Both the position numbers and the translations under genes were made by a program. From Rhizobiales bacterium TNE-4 (GTDB lineage Bacteria > Pseudomonadota > Alphaproteobacteria > Rhizobiales > Beijerinckiaceae): a stretch of 64,000 nucleotides of DNA. How positions within the stretch are numbered: position 1 is the first letter of the stretch; each line of letters starts with the position of its first letter. The notes below the pieces were generated by a model. That model had not been told where the DNA came from. It worked only from the letters and a program-made list of their open reading frames with translations, and did no database searches. Positions 35,758 through 44,808 of the stretch are shown here, in pieces. The DNA is taken from positions 1-64,000 of the forward strand of contig JAHRCV010000003.1 of assembly GCA_019083985.1 (NCBI GenBank). The letters are read 5' to 3'.

Positions 35758-36000
35758 ATGAAAGCGCGCGTCACCGTCACCCTCAAGACCGGGGTTCTCG
35801 ACCCTCAGGGCAAGGCCATTGAAGGCGCGCTGAAATCGCTTGGGGTGGCAGGCGTCGATGGCGTCCGCCAAGGCAAGGTGTTCGATATCGAGCTCAAAGG
35901 CAACGACAAGGCGGCCGCCGAAGCGGCTCTGAAAGTTGCTTGCGAGAAACTCCTCGCCAATACGGTGATTGAAAACTACCGCATCGAATTTGTCGGGTGA
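35758..36000 (+). CDS. purS: FGAM synthase subunit PurS
   Basis: An 80-residue subunit that bridges PurL and PurQ in phosphoribosylformylglycinamidine synthase. It starts MKARVTVTLKTGVLDPQGKA and has the GVDGVRQGKVFDIEL segment typical of the family. It is the first gene of purSQL and ends within a few bases of purQ. Confidence 0.93.
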   Translation: MKARVTVTLKTGVLDPQGKAIEGALKSLGVAGVDGVRQGKVFDIELKGNDKAAAEAALKVACEKLLANTVIENYRIEFVG

Positions 36001-36005
36001 GCGCC

Positions 36006-36701
36006 ATGAAAGCCGCCGTCGTCGTTTTCCCTGGTTCCAATCGCGAAGGCGATGTGATCCGGGCGCTGCATCAGGCCACGGGCCACACGCCGCAAAAAAT
36101 CTGGCACGCCGATCATGATCTTCCCAAGGGCACCGATCTTGTGGTGCTGCCGGGTGGATTTTCTTACGGCGATTATTTGCGCTGCGGCGCCATTGCGGGC
36201 CGCGCTGCGATCATGGATGCCGTCCGCGCGCATGCCGCACGCGGCGGCCTCGTGCTTGGCATCTGCAACGGTTTTCAGATCTTGGTTGAGTCAGGCTTGC
36301 TGCCCGGCGTGTTGATGCGCAATGCAGGCCTCAAATTCATCTGCAAGATGCAGCATCTCAAAGTCGGCCGCACCGACACGGCCTTCACCTCCGCTTACAA
36401 GGAAGGTCAGGCCATCAAGGTCGCGATCGCCCATGGCGAAGGCAATTACATTGCCGATGACGAGACCCTGAAACGCCTTGAAGGCGACAATCGCGTCGCC
36501 TTCCGCTATTGCGATGCGGACGGCAAAGTTGGCGGCGCAGCCAATCCGAATGGCTCGCTAAACGACATTGCCGGCATCTATTCCGACAAGCTCAATGTGC
36601 TTGGCATGATGCCGCATCCGGAAAATCTCATCGAAAATCTCGTCGGCGGTACCGACGGACGCGGACTGTTTGACAGTCTCGCCAAAGCGCGCGCGGCGTA
36701 A
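36006..36701 (+). CDS. purQ: FGAM synthase glutaminase subunit PurQ
   Basis: Releases ammonia from glutamine for PurL. The 231-residue class I glutamine amidotransferase has the nucleophile Cys87 in LGICNGFQ and the His-Glu pair in MMPHPE near the C-terminus. The oxyanion region is LPGGFSYGDYLRCGA. The ATG at 36006 is 6 nt after the purS stop; a GTG at 35997 overlaps purS and is less likely. Confidence 0.95.
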   Translation: MKAAVVVFPGSNREGDVIRALHQATGHTPQKIWHADHDLPKGTDLVVLPGGFSYGDYLRCGAIAGRAAIMDAVRAHAARGGLVLGICNGFQILVESGLLPGVLMRNAGLKFICKMQHLKVGRTDTAFTSAYKEGQAIKVAIAHGEGNYIADDETLKRLEGDNRVAFRYCDADGKVGGAANPNGSLNDIAGIYSDKLNVLGMMPHPENLIENLVGGTDGRGLFDSLAKARAA

Positions 36702-36710
36702 GGTTGCATC

Positions 36711-38924
36711 ATGAAGAACAACATCGCAATCACGCCCGATCTCGTCGCGCAACACGGCCTTAAGCCTGACGAATATCAGCGCATTCTCGACCTGATTGGT
36801 CGTGAACCGACCTTTACCGAACTCGGCATTTTCTCGGCGATGTGGAACGAGCATTGCTCGTATAAATCCTCGCGCCTGCATTTGAAGACGCTGCCGACGA
36901 AGGCACCTTGGGTCATTCAGGGCCCGGGCGAGAATGCCGGCGTCATCGATATTGGCGATGGCATGGCCTGCATCTTCAAAATGGAAAGCCACAACCATCC
37001 GAGCTTCATCGAGCCTTATCAGGGCGCGACGACAGGGGTTGGCGGCATTCTGCGCGACGTGTTCACGATGGGCGCGCGCCCGATTGCGTGCTTGAATGCG
37101 CTGCGCTTCGGCGATCCGTCACATCCGAAAGTGCGCCACCTCGTTTCAGGTGTGGTCGCAGGCATTGGTGGCTATGGCAATTCGTTTGGCGTGCCAACTG
37201 TTGGCGGCCAGACCGGTTTTCATACGCGCTATGATGGCAATAATCTCGTCAATGCGATGGCCGTTGGCATCGCAAAAACTGATGAGATTTTCTACGCCAA
37301 GGCCACAGGCGTTGGAAACCCGATCGTCTATCTCGGTTCGAAAACCGGACGCGACGGCATTCACGGCGCCACCATGGCATCGGCTGAATTTGACGATGCG
37401 TCGGAAGAAAAGCGTCCCACTGTCCAAGTCGGTGACCCCTTCGCAGAAAAACTCCTGCTTGAAGCCTGCCTTGAATTGATGCGCACGGGCTCGGTGATCG
37501 CCATTCAAGATATGGGCGCAGCGGGCCTAACCTGCTCGGCTGTCGAAATGGGCGCAAAGGGTGATCTCGGCATCGAGCTTGATCTCGACAAAGTGCCCTG
37601 CCGCGAAGAAGGCATGACGGCTTACGAAATGATGCTGTCGGAAAGCCAGGAGCGCATGCTCATGGTGCTCGATCCGCAGCGCGAAAAAGAAGCCGAAGCG
37701 ATTTTCCGCAAATGGGGTCTCGATTTCGCGGTCATCGGCAAAACAACCGACACGTTGCGTTTCGTGGTGAAACATCACGGCGAAGTGATGGCCGATCTGC
37801 CGATCAAGGAATTGGGCGACGAAGCGCCACTCTATGATCGCCCTTGGGTTGAGACCCCGCGCCAGCAACGCATCGCAGCCGAGACAATCACGCCGCCCCT
37901 CTCAAACGCCGATGCGATCAAGAAATTAGTGGCGACGCCAGACCTCTGCGCGAAGCGTTGGATCTGGGAACAATATGATCATCTCATTCTCGGCAACACG
38001 GTGCAGGCACCGGGTGGCGATGCGGCGATCGTCCGCGTTGAAGACGGCCCGAAAGGCTTGGCGCTCACATCGGATGTGACACCGCGCTATTGCGAGGCCG
38101 ATCCATTCGAAGGTGGCAAGCAGGCGGTTGCCGAAGCGTGGCGTAACATCACCGCGGTCGGAGGCCAGCCGCTCGCGCTCACCGACAATCTGAATTTCGG
38201 CAATCCCGAACGGCCAGAAATCATGGGCCAGTTCGTCGGCTGCATCAAAGGCATTGGCGAAGCCGCACGCGCGCTCGATTTTCCGATCGTGTCGGGCAAC
38301 GTCTCGCTCTACAATGAAACCAATGGCCGCGGCATTCTGCCAACACCGACCATTGGCGGCGTCGGCACGGTGAAAGACGTGAATGTCCACGCTGTCGCGG
38401 CGTTCCGGCAGGCGGGCGATGTCATTCTCCTCATCGGTGAAACGCAAGGCTGGCTCGGCCAATCCGTCTGGCTGCGCGATGTCTGCGGACGCGAAGAAGG
38501 CGCACCGCCCCCGGTCGATCTGGCAGCCGAGCGTCGCAATGGTGATTTCGTGCGCGGCCTGATCCAGAAGAAGCGGACATCCTCGGTGCATGATTGTTCG
38601 GATGGTGGGCTAGCCATCGCGCTGGCCGAAATGGCGATGGCAAGCGGGCTTGGCGCCACGATCGACGCGCTACCAGCCAACCTGCCGGCTCATGCGGCAC
38701 TCTTCGGTGAAGATCAGGCCCGCTATGTCGTGGCTGTTGCGCCCAGCGAGGCCGATCAATTGATGGCCGATGCGAAGGCGGCCGGTATCCCGGCCCTCAA
38801 GCTCGGCACAGTTGGCGGCGCGAACTTGAACTTGCCCGGCGAGAGCCCCATCTCGGTCGCAGAGTTGAAACAGGCGCATGAAGGCTGGCTGCCCAATTAC
38901 ATGGCCGCGACGGTGGGGAACTGA
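36711..38924 (+). CDS. purL: FGAM synthase subunit PurL
   Basis: The 737-residue ATP-dependent synthase subunit that amidates FGAR. The motifs [36 protein letters not shown] and [14 protein letters not shown] are present, followed by the second AIRS-like half with [18 protein letters not shown] and [17 protein letters not shown]. This is the small PurL form that needs PurS and PurQ, both encoded directly upstream (9 nt gap). Confidence 0.96.
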   Translation: MKNNIAITPDLVAQHGLKPDEYQRILDLIGREPTFTELGIFSAMWNEHCSYKSSRLHLKTLPTKAPWVIQGPGENAGVIDIGDGMACIFKMESHNHPSFIEPYQGATTGVGGILRDVFTMGARPIACLNALRFGDPSHPKVRHLVSGVVAGIGGYGNSFGVPTVGGQTGFHTRYDGNNLVNAMAVGIAKTDEIFYAKATGVGNPIVYLGSKTGRDGIHGATMASAEFDDASEEKRPTVQVGDPFAEKLLLEACLELMRTGSVIAIQDMGAAGLTCSAVEMGAKGDLGIELDLDKVPCREEGMTAYEMMLSESQERMLMVLDPQREKEAEAIFRKWGLDFAVIGKTTDTLRFVVKHHGEVMADLPIKELGDEAPLYDRPWVETPRQQRIAAETITPPLSNADAIKKLVATPDLCAKRWIWEQYDHLILGNTVQAPGGDAAIVRVEDGPKGLALTSDVTPRYCEADPFEGGKQAVAEAWRNITAVGGQPLALTDNLNFGNPERPEIMGQFVGCIKGIGEAARALDFPIVSGNVSLYNETNGRGILPTPTIGGVGTVKDVNVHAVAAFRQAGDVILLIGETQGWLGQSVWLRDVCGREEGAPPPVDLAAERRNGDFVRGLIQKKRTSSVHDCSDGGLAIALAEMAMASGLGATIDALPANLPAHAALFGEDQARYVVAVAPSEADQLMADAKAAGIPALKLGTVGGANLNLPGESPISVAELKQAHEGWLPNYMAATVGN

Positions 38925-38927
38925 GCC

Positions 38928-39164
38928 ATGGCGATGCAGGCTTCTGAAATCGAACGCATGATCCGCGAGGCGTTCCCGGACGCATCGATCGAGATTAAGG
39001 ATCTCGCAGGCGATGGCGACCACTACGCCGCCACCGTAAAATCCGCCGCCTTCAAGGGCAAGACGCGCGTGCAGCAGCACCAGATGGTCTATGCCGCACT
39101 CAAGGGCAATATGGGCGGCGTGTTGCATGCCCTTGCGCTCACGACGAGCCCGCTAGAGAATTGA
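38928..39164 (+). CDS. bolA: BolA family protein
   Basis: A 78-residue BolA-type protein with the KH-like fold: a HYAATV strand, then KTRVQQHQMVYAAL, which carries the conserved histidine used to share an iron-sulfur cluster with a monothiol glutaredoxin. The partner, grxD, is encoded 49 bases downstream, the standard alphaproteobacterial order. The start lies 3 nt after the purL stop. Confidence 0.93.
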   Translation: MAMQASEIERMIREAFPDASIEIKDLAGDGDHYAATVKSAAFKGKTRVQQHQMVYAALKGNMGGVLHALALTTSPLEN

Positions 39165-39213
39165 ACCCATCGCAACGCCGCGCCTTGACCGCGGTCAGCA
39201 CAGGACGAAGACC

Positions 39214-39549
39214 ATGAGCATTCAGGACGAGATCAAGGACACCGTGAGCAACAACCCGGTCGTGCTGTTCATGAAGGGCACGCCGCAATTCCCGATGTGC
39301 GGATTCTCTGGCCAAGTGGTGCAAATCCTCGATTATCTTGGCGTCCCCTATAAGGGCGTGAACGTACTCGACAATCAGGATGTGCGCGAAGGCATCAAGA
39401 CCTATTCCAACTGGCCGACCATTCCGCAACTCTATGTAAAGGGCGAATTTATTGGCGGCTGCGACATCGTCCGCGAAATGTTCCAATCGGGTGAATTGCA
39501 ACAGCACTTCACCGAGGCTGGCGTGCCGGTAAAGCAGGCACAAGCCTAA
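39214..39549 (+). CDS. grxD: Monothiol glutaredoxin, Grx4 type
   Basis: A 111-residue monothiol glutaredoxin that binds and passes on a 2Fe-2S cluster together with BolA. The active site is CGFS with Cys29, preceded by FMKGTPQFPM, and the glutathione site is WPTIPQLYVKGEFIGGCDI. It completes the purSQL-bolA-grxD run. Confidence 0.95.
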   Translation: MSIQDEIKDTVSNNPVVLFMKGTPQFPMCGFSGQVVQILDYLGVPYKGVNVLDNQDVREGIKTYSNWPTIPQLYVKGEFIGGCDIVREMFQSGELQQHFTEAGVPVKQAQA

Positions 39550-39671
39550 GCCTTTCCCCGATTGAATTGTTACGACGCGCGTGGGGTGACCTGCGCGCGT
39601 TTTGGTTTGCATTAGGGCGCTCTGCCAATCCACATTATTCGATGTCCGCCGCGCTGCGCATAGCTAACCCC

Positions 39672-39697
39672 CGTCATCGCGAGGAGCGTCAGCGACG
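39672..39697. repeat. REP-like palindromic element
   Basis: The segment CGTCATCGCGAGGAGCGTC followed by AGCGACG has CGTC/GACG ends and resembles short palindromic repeats scattered in many Hyphomicrobiales genomes. It sits exactly before the toxin remnant at 39708. Only one copy is seen here, so family membership is a memory-based guess. Confidence 0.45.
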
Positions 39698-39707
39698 TGG
39701 AGATCCC

Positions 39708-39752
39708 GCAGCTGATCGGGCGATATTTCACGCCATCGATTTCTGCCCGCGC
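39708..39752 (-). pseudogene. Remnant of a toxin N-terminal segment
   Basis: About 45 bases closely match positions 41896-41942 inside the larger toxin gene, in the same orientation (GCAGCTGATCGGGCGATATTT with small changes). The matching part encodes the start of the shared RPDQLRVPAG module and the residues before it. The frame is disrupted by a missing G and no open frame survives. It lies directly beyond the first immunity gene, where a further upstream toxin copy would be expected. Confidence 0.6.
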
Positions 39753-39761
39753 AATCTCTTT

Positions 39762-40088
39762 TCAATTGTTTAGTATTGGCATAGCCAGGGATTGCTTCGC
39801 TGTTTCAAACGCAGCTAGCGCAGCACCAAGAAATAAGCGAACCCCGCCCCTGTCAAAGGTGTAACCCGGAGCGTGTCGTAGCCAGAGGCGCGATAAGTCA
39901 TCGTCGGAATACTGCGTTTCCAGAACTTGCTCGAGTTCACGTATTATAATTTGAAGAAGCTCCGGCTTTTCACGACAGTTTAATGCATATTGTGCAAGCC
40001 ATCGAACCGAAAGCGCGTCAGGTTCATCAAAATGCATATCGGCGTGCATAGGCTTCGTGAAATTTTCTAGGGGAAGTTTTTCAGACAT
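39762..40088 (-). CDS. Putative immunity protein of the first RNase A-like toxin
   Basis: A 108-residue acidic soluble protein (MSEKLPLENFTKPMHADMHF) of no family I recognise. It is helical in look, with ELLQIIIRELEQVLE and LFLGAALAAFETAKQ. An excellent AGGAGGTGAA site lies upstream of the ATG at 40088, and the start is 3 bases after the toxin stop, the normal spacing for a toxin and its immunity gene. The role is inferred from position and size only. The upstream GTG at 40094 is also in frame. Confidence 0.62.
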   Translation of the reverse strand: MSEKLPLENFTKPMHADMHFDEPDALSVRWLAQYALNCREKPELLQIIIRELEQVLETQYSDDDLSRLWLRHAPGYTFDRGGVRLFLGAALAAFETAKQSLAMPILNN

Positions 40089-40090
40089 TT

Positions 40091-40813
40091 TCACCTCCTG
40101 ACATTGCTTGGAAAGGCTGTGATAACGCGAAATCCATTTGCATTATTTGCACGTTGAATGCTCACAGTAACGGCTCGCGTTGTGTAGAAATTGACTACCC
40201 CGTTCTCATATATACCCTCTCGTCCTGTCGGTAATCCGATCTCTTGAAATACCCATTTCGGCTGGCTCCCATAATCACCGCGCTTGACAGCCTCAACCAA
40301 GGCTGATTGGCGCGCCAGCGCTTCGTTGACGTAAAGATTGGCCTCATAAAGACTTTGGAAGCTGCCAATGATAGGGTGCCGATAATTTAATCCATCAAAG
40401 ATTCTATCTTCGAAGATCCTTGCTATGATCTGTTCTCGCGTCTGACCGACGTGCTTTTCAATCGTGTGTCCTCTTCTGCTGGCGGGCGTGCCTCTCTCTT
40501 CTTCTTCAAGATCGATGCCGCACCTCCGATCTGCCGCCGGAATAATCTCAGCACCGTCGATCGGCTGTTGATCACCGGGAACGAAATCGTCGCGATAAGT
40601 TTGCGGTGCGTTCGTCGCGTCAGCAGGTGTGCGCTCCGCTGACGGCGTGCTGCTGGCTGGTTTGGCCTCCTCACGCGGACGGTTGCGCGCAACACGATCA
40701 CGCAAGCTTGCGCCGCCGCCCCCGCCCTCATCCGTCCATTGCCCACCATCGGGGTTGCCCGCAGGCACGCGCAGCTGATCGGGGCGTTGTCGGTGGCCCC
40801 AGCTTTCCGGCAT
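40091..40813 (-). CDS. RNase A-like toxin (CdiA-CT type), truncated N-terminal module
   Basis: A 240-residue protein. Residues 10-95 are a Gly/Ser/Pro-rich segment starting RPDQLRVPAGNPDGGQW. Residues 114-240 resemble the bacterial CdiA-CT RNase A domain: GHTIEKHVGQT (His115 and His120), SFQSLYEANLYVNEAL and, at the end, TVSIQRANNANGFRVITAFP with the conserved strand. It would degrade RNA in a target cell. Unlike the next copy it lacks the 55-residue lead domain; its first nine residues are unrelated, and the ribosome binding site is weak, so it may be a displaced cassette. The immunity gene follows after 2 bases. Confidence 0.72.
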   Translation of the reverse strand: MPESWGHRQRPDQLRVPAGNPDGGQWTDEGGGGGASLRDRVARNRPREEAKPASSTPSAERTPADATNAPQTYRDDFVPGDQQPIDGAEIIPAADRRCGIDLEEEERGTPASRRGHTIEKHVGQTREQIIARIFEDRIFDGLNYRHPIIGSFQSLYEANLYVNEALARQSALVEAVKRGDYGSQPKWVFQEIGLPTGREGIYENGVVNFYTTRAVTVSIQRANNANGFRVITAFPSNVRR

Positions 40814-40852
40814 ACCTTAGTACAGTGCAGTGACCGAGCGGCAATCGATTAT

Positions 40853-41209
40853 TTATTGCTGAGTTTCCGTGTACGGATCGAAGGGATACTCATAATCATA
40901 TTCGTACTGCCAATTCGGAATCTCGCGAACGAGCCGATCACGGATTGCGGACAAAAGCTGAGCGTACTCCTCCTCATGCGCAAGCAATATCCCTTCCTGC
41001 CAGCCATTATAGATAAGATGCAAAGCTTGCCTCGGTGTCGGTTGAGTTGCAAGATAGCCATCCAGCCATTCGGCACACCGAATAGCCCAATCGCGATTCC
41101 CATTCATGGGCCAATCGGCAGCAAGTTTATAAAAATTATCGTACGGCGGAAAATGTCCGTAATGCGACGTTGACAGAAGACGAAGAATGAAAGGAGGAAT
41201 CGTCATCAT
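40853..41209 (-). CDS. Putative immunity protein of the second RNase A-like toxin
   Basis: A 118-residue protein (MTIPPFILRLLSTSHYGHF...) rich in Trp, Tyr and acidic residues, ending EYDYEYPFDPYTETQQ. It has no family I recognise and is not similar to the first immunity candidate, as expected for immunity proteins that follow divergent toxins. It begins 3 bases after the toxin stop; ATG codons at 41209 and 41206 are both possible. Role inferred from position. Confidence 0.6.
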   Translation of the reverse strand: MMTIPPFILRLLSTSHYGHFPPYDNFYKLAADWPMNGNRDWAIRCAEWLDGYLATQPTPRQALHLIYNGWQEGILLAHEEEYAQLLSAIRDRLVREIPNWQYEYDYEYPFDPYTETQQ

Positions 41210-41212
41210 AGC

Positions 41213-42085
41213 TCACCGAGTTGGAAAGGCAGTGTGTACGCGATACCCTTTCAATGCCGAAGAATCTTTCATAAGCAGCACATTAACACTCCAAGTATCA
41301 CGAACTTTAAATCCACTCCACAGATTGGATGCGTACGCCTCGCGGCCCGTCGGCTCTGAGAATGTAGACCTCAGGAGAACGTAGTCCTTTGATGCCAAGA
41401 ACACAGCAAACATTCCTTTATTGTCCGCTATAGTGGCATTTACCAGTTTATTTGCTGCTTCGAGACTAGTGAACGCACCTACAACAATTTCGCCATTGCG
41501 CCTTTCTCCAAGCGCATATTGCTTCAGATATTTCTGTTGCGTACTCCTTGCTGTACTCAATAATGATGCGTCGTCATAGTGAATATGCTTTGCAATAGTA
41601 TGAGCTCCGTTCTTCCCCTCATCATCAAGGAGATTGACGCCATAATTCCCGCCCTCGCCCGCCGCCGGAATAATCTCCGCGCCGTCGATCGACTGTTGAT
41701 CACCCGGCACGAAATCATCGCGATAGGTTTGCGGCGCACTCGTCGCGTCAGCAGGTGTGCGCTCCGCTGACGGTGTGCTGCCGGCTGGTTTGGCGTCTTC
41801 ACGCGTGCGATTGCGCGCGACCCGATCGCGCAGATTGGCGCCACCACCGCCTTCATCCGTCCACTGCCCGCCATCGGGATTGCCCGCGGGCACGCGCAGC
41901 TGATCGGGGCGATATTTCACGCTATAGGTTTCCGCCCGTGCGAGCGCTGAACGCACGAGCACATCCGTGGGAATCGTGCCCGAGCGCATGTAGAAATCCA
42001 TCGCCACGCCGTGCCAGATCTCCAGCTCGGGGGCTTCCGGATATTTTTGGCGAATACGCTTGTACTGAAATTCAATCGCATCCAT
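41213..42085 (-). CDS. RNase A-like toxin (CdiA-CT type) with full N-terminal module
   Basis: A 290-residue protein in three parts. Residues 1-57 (MDAIEFQYKRIRQKYPEAPE...) form a helical lead domain seen in phage- and toxin-linked proteins of this order; its role, perhaps recruitment to a delivery system, is a guess. Residues 58-145 are the RPDQLRVPAGNPDGGQW linker shared with the neighbouring copy. Residues 160-290 are an RNase A-type domain with AHTIAKHIHY (His162, His167), FTSLEAANKLVNATI and GYRVHTAFP. The ATG at 42085 has AGGGG upstream. A reading from 42166 has no support. No signal peptide is visible. Confidence 0.75.
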   Translation of the reverse strand: MDAIEFQYKRIRQKYPEAPELEIWHGVAMDFYMRSGTIPTDVLVRSALARAETYSVKYRPDQLRVPAGNPDGGQWTDEGGGGANLRDRVARNRTREDAKPAGSTPSAERTPADATSAPQTYRDDFVPGDQQSIDGAEIIPAAGEGGNYGVNLLDDEGKNGAHTIAKHIHYDDASLLSTARSTQQKYLKQYALGERRNGEIVVGAFTSLEAANKLVNATIADNKGMFAVFLASKDYVLLRSTFSEPTGREAYASNLWSGFKVRDTWSVNVLLMKDSSALKGYRVHTAFPTR

Positions 42086-42421
42086 CGCAATGGCCCCTGC
42101 GGCACAATTCCTTCGACGCAATCGGCGCAACACAACAGGACTTCGACAATGGGCGAGATAGATCACATTATAGGATTTTTGTCAAGGTTAATTTGCCTAT
42201 AGATACAGGCTCTTTGAAACATCACCGACGTTGAAACGGATCTGTGAGTGCGCGCCAATTTCAACCCGTCGGATGAGACGGGCTTCTCCCCAAGCCGTTT
42301 TGGTAAGGAGCCGGGTTAGCTGTGTCGTGAGGGCACGCTCGTGTGAATAGGAACACACACAGATCCCGCCCCTATTCGCAAGGCGGTGCTTGGCATTCCT
42401 AACAATGAGGGTGAGCGGGAG
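42086..42421. other. Intergenic region with small hairpins
   Basis: About 335 bases between the toxin locus and tlpA. The toxin promoter probably lies here. CCCGTC at 42265-42270 pairs with GACGGG at 42277-42282 around a GGATGA loop, and GTGTG near 42340 pairs with CACAC around AATAGGAA. No T-run or coding frame is convincing. A small RNA is possible but I recognise none. Confidence 0.4.
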
Positions 42422-43045
42422 CTACTGCCCCATCGCCGCCTTGATCAGCGCCAGCGCATCAGGCGAATCCCATTCGGCGGGGCCGGCGAGATGGGCGAGT
42501 TCACATCCCTTGGCATCGACGATCAGCGTCGTCGGCATGCCCAGCGCCCGGCCGATCTTCTGTAAATCCTGAAACACTTTCGCATCCGGGTCGGCGTAAT
42601 AGGCGAGCGCCTTCACGCCGATCTCATCCAAGAAGCGTTTCGGCCGGTCGAGATTGCGTTGATCGATATTGATCGCAACCACTTCGAAATCCTTGCCACC
42701 CAGCTGCTGCTGCAAGCGGTCAAGGGCCGGCATTTCCTTCCGGCACGGCACACACCACGTTGCCCAGAGATTGACGAGCAAGGTCTTGCCTTGCAGTGCC
42801 GCGAGCGACGTTGGCTGACCATCGGGCGTCTTGAAACCGAGGTCGGGGATCTTTTGCGAGGTTTTGGGCACCTGCACCGCCGCCACCTCGCCCTTGGCCA
42901 AGGGCTTCAGGCTGGCGAGCACCTTTTCCGTTCCCGCGCAGGCGGAAGCCTGATTGCCGCCGGGGGCATTCCTCCCGTATAGGACGGCCACGACCACGAT
43001 GGCGGCGATGGCCGCTCCAAGGGCAGGAATGAGGGCTTTCTTCAA
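42422..43045 (-). CDS. tlpA: TlpA-like thiol:disulfide reductase, membrane-anchored
   Basis: A 207-residue periplasmic thioredoxin that reduces disulfides, commonly for cytochrome maturation. An N-terminal anchor ([17 protein letters not shown]) is followed by the thioredoxin-like domain with [13 protein letters not shown] (CVPC active site) and the cis-proline in [10 protein letters not shown]. No ATG serves; TTG at 43045 with GAGGA 8-10 nt upstream is the best start. It is divergent from argH, the classical tlpA-argH arrangement of this order. Confidence 0.88.
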   Translation of the reverse strand: MKKALIPALGAAIAAIVVVAVLYGRNAPGGNQASACAGTEKVLASLKPLAKGEVAAVQVPKTSQKIPDLGFKTPDGQPTSLAALQGKTLLVNLWATWCVPCRKEMPALDRLQQQLGGKDFEVVAINIDQRNLDRPKRFLDEIGVKALAYYADPDAKVFQDLQKIGRALGMPTTLIVDAKGCELAHLAGPAEWDSPDALALIKAAMGQ

Positions 43046-43089
43046 AGCAAGGGTCCTCGGACGATACGAACAGGGCGGAAGGATCTTCC

Positions 43090-44487
43090 ATGAGCAGCAA
43101 TAGTATGTGGGGCGGCCGGTTTCAAAGTGCACCCGCCGCAATCATGGAAGAGATCAACGCCTCCATCGGCTTCGACAAGGCACTCTGGCGGCAGGACATT
43201 CAGGGCTCGAAAGCCCATGTCGCCATGCTGGCAAAGCAGGGCATCGTCACCGAGGCGGATGCCAAAGCCATTTCCCAAGGGCTCGATCAGGTCGCCCAAG
43301 AGATCGAAAAGGGCGATTTCACCTTCTCCCGTTCGCTCGAAGACATTCATATGAATGTCGAAAGCCGCCTTGCGAAGCTGATCGGCGCCGCCGCAGGCCG
43401 CCTGCACACGGCGCGCTCGCGCAATGACCAGGTCGCGACCGATATGCGGCTTTATGTCCGCGACACGGTGGATGCGCTCGATCTGCAATTGGCGGACTTG
43501 CAACAGGCGCTGGCAGAAAAAGCACTCGACCATGCGGACGCCGTGATGCCCGGCTTCACCCATTTGCAATCGGCGCAACCTGTCACCTTCGGCCATCATC
43601 TGATGGCCTATGTGGAAATGCTCGGCCGCGATCGGAGCCGTTTCAAGGATGCGCGCCGTCGCATGAATGAATGCCCGCTCGGCGCGGCCGCACTTGCGGG
43701 CACATCATTCCCGATCGATCGCGAGGCAACCGCAAAAGCGCTTGGCTTTGATCGCCCCACCGCCAATTCGCTCGATAGCGTCTCGGATCGCGATTTTGCG
43801 CTCGAATCGCTTTCAGCAGCCTCGATCTGCGCCATGCATTTGTCGCGTTTCGCGGAAGAAATTGTCATTTGGACAACGCCGCAATTCGCGCTCGTCAATT
43901 TGTCGGACGCTTTCACTACCGGCTCATCGATCATGCCGCAGAAGCGCAATCCGGATGCGGCCGAATTGGTGCGCGCCAAATCGGGCCGCATCATCGGTGC
44001 GCTCACCGGCCTTCTGATTGTGATGAAGGGATTGCCGCTCTCCTACGCCAAGGACATGCAGGAAGATAAAGAGGGCGTGTTCGATGCGCTCACTTCGCTC
44101 TCGCTCTGCATCGCCGCCATGGCGGGGATGGTGCGCGATATGCAGCCCAATACACAGACGATGAAGAAGGCCGCTGGCACCGGCTATGCCACCGCCACCG
44201 ACCTTGCCGATTGGCTGGTGCGGACTTTGAAGATGCCGTTCCGCGATGCCCATCACGTGACAGGCAAAATCGTCGGCCTTGCCGCCGCACAGAAGAAAGA
44301 TCTCGAAAAATTATCGCTCGCCGATATGCAATCGGTTGAGCCGAAGATCACCGAAGCGGTGTTCGAGGTTCTGGGTGTCACGAAATCGGTCAAGAGCCGC
44401 ACTTCCTATGGCGGCACGGCACCAACCAACGTCAAGGCGCAGGCCAAACGTTGGTTGAAACAGCTGGCCAAGGAGAAGCAGGCCTAA
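43090..44487 (+). CDS. argH: Argininosuccinate lyase
   Basis: Last step of arginine synthesis: splits argininosuccinate to arginine and fumarate. The 465-residue protein has [10 protein letters not shown] at the start, [33 protein letters not shown] and the fumarase-superfamily signature [12 protein letters not shown]. It is followed by lptM and lysA in the usual order. Confidence 0.96.
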   Translation: MSSNSMWGGRFQSAPAAIMEEINASIGFDKALWRQDIQGSKAHVAMLAKQGIVTEADAKAISQGLDQVAQEIEKGDFTFSRSLEDIHMNVESRLAKLIGAAAGRLHTARSRNDQVATDMRLYVRDTVDALDLQLADLQQALAEKALDHADAVMPGFTHLQSAQPVTFGHHLMAYVEMLGRDRSRFKDARRRMNECPLGAAALAGTSFPIDREATAKALGFDRPTANSLDSVSDRDFALESLSAASICAMHLSRFAEEIVIWTTPQFALVNLSDAFTTGSSIMPQKRNPDAAELVRAKSGRIIGALTGLLIVMKGLPLSYAKDMQEDKEGVFDALTSLSLCIAAMAGMVRDMQPNTQTMKKAAGTGYATATDLADWLVRTLKMPFRDAHHVTGKIVGLAAAQKKDLEKLSLADMQSVEPKITEAVFEVLGVTKSVKSRTSYGGTAPTNVKAQAKRWLKQLAKEKQA

Positions 44488-44546
44488 GGCTCGCTTTTCC
44501 TTCGGTTTCGCCTATGCTCGCATCATCGACGTCATCAGGGTCCATC

Positions 44547-44795
44547 ATGGTTCGCTCAAAGGCCCCCCTTCTTATTGGTAGCGCGCTGGTCCTGGCGTTG
44601 GCTCTTGGCGGCTGCGGCCGCCGCGGCCCGCTTGAGCCACCGCCCGGCTCGTTGGAAGCGCAGCAAGCGGCTGCAGAAGAAAAAGGCGAGACCCTCAGCA
44701 ATGTGACGATCCCGCCCGTTGGCAAAGGTGCCTCGCGCAAAACGCCACCGATCCGCGCGCCGAAAGAACCCTTCATTCTCGATCCGCTGCTCTGA
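44547..44795 (+). CDS. lptM: LptM-like small lipoprotein
   Basis: An 82-residue lipoprotein. The signal ends in the lipobox LALGGC, followed by GRRGPLEPPPGS, which is the mark of LptM (YifL), a small lipoprotein that helps mature the LPS translocon LptD. The rest is Pro/Ala-rich and probably disordered. It sits between argH and lysA, the position seen across alphaproteobacteria. The ATG at 44547 gives a compact signal peptide. Confidence 0.82.
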   Translation: MVRSKAPLLIGSALVLALALGGCGRRGPLEPPPGSLEAQQAAAEEKGETLSNVTIPPVGKGASRKTPPIRAPKEPFILDPLL

Positions 44796-44808
44796 GACTG
44801 CGACCCCG

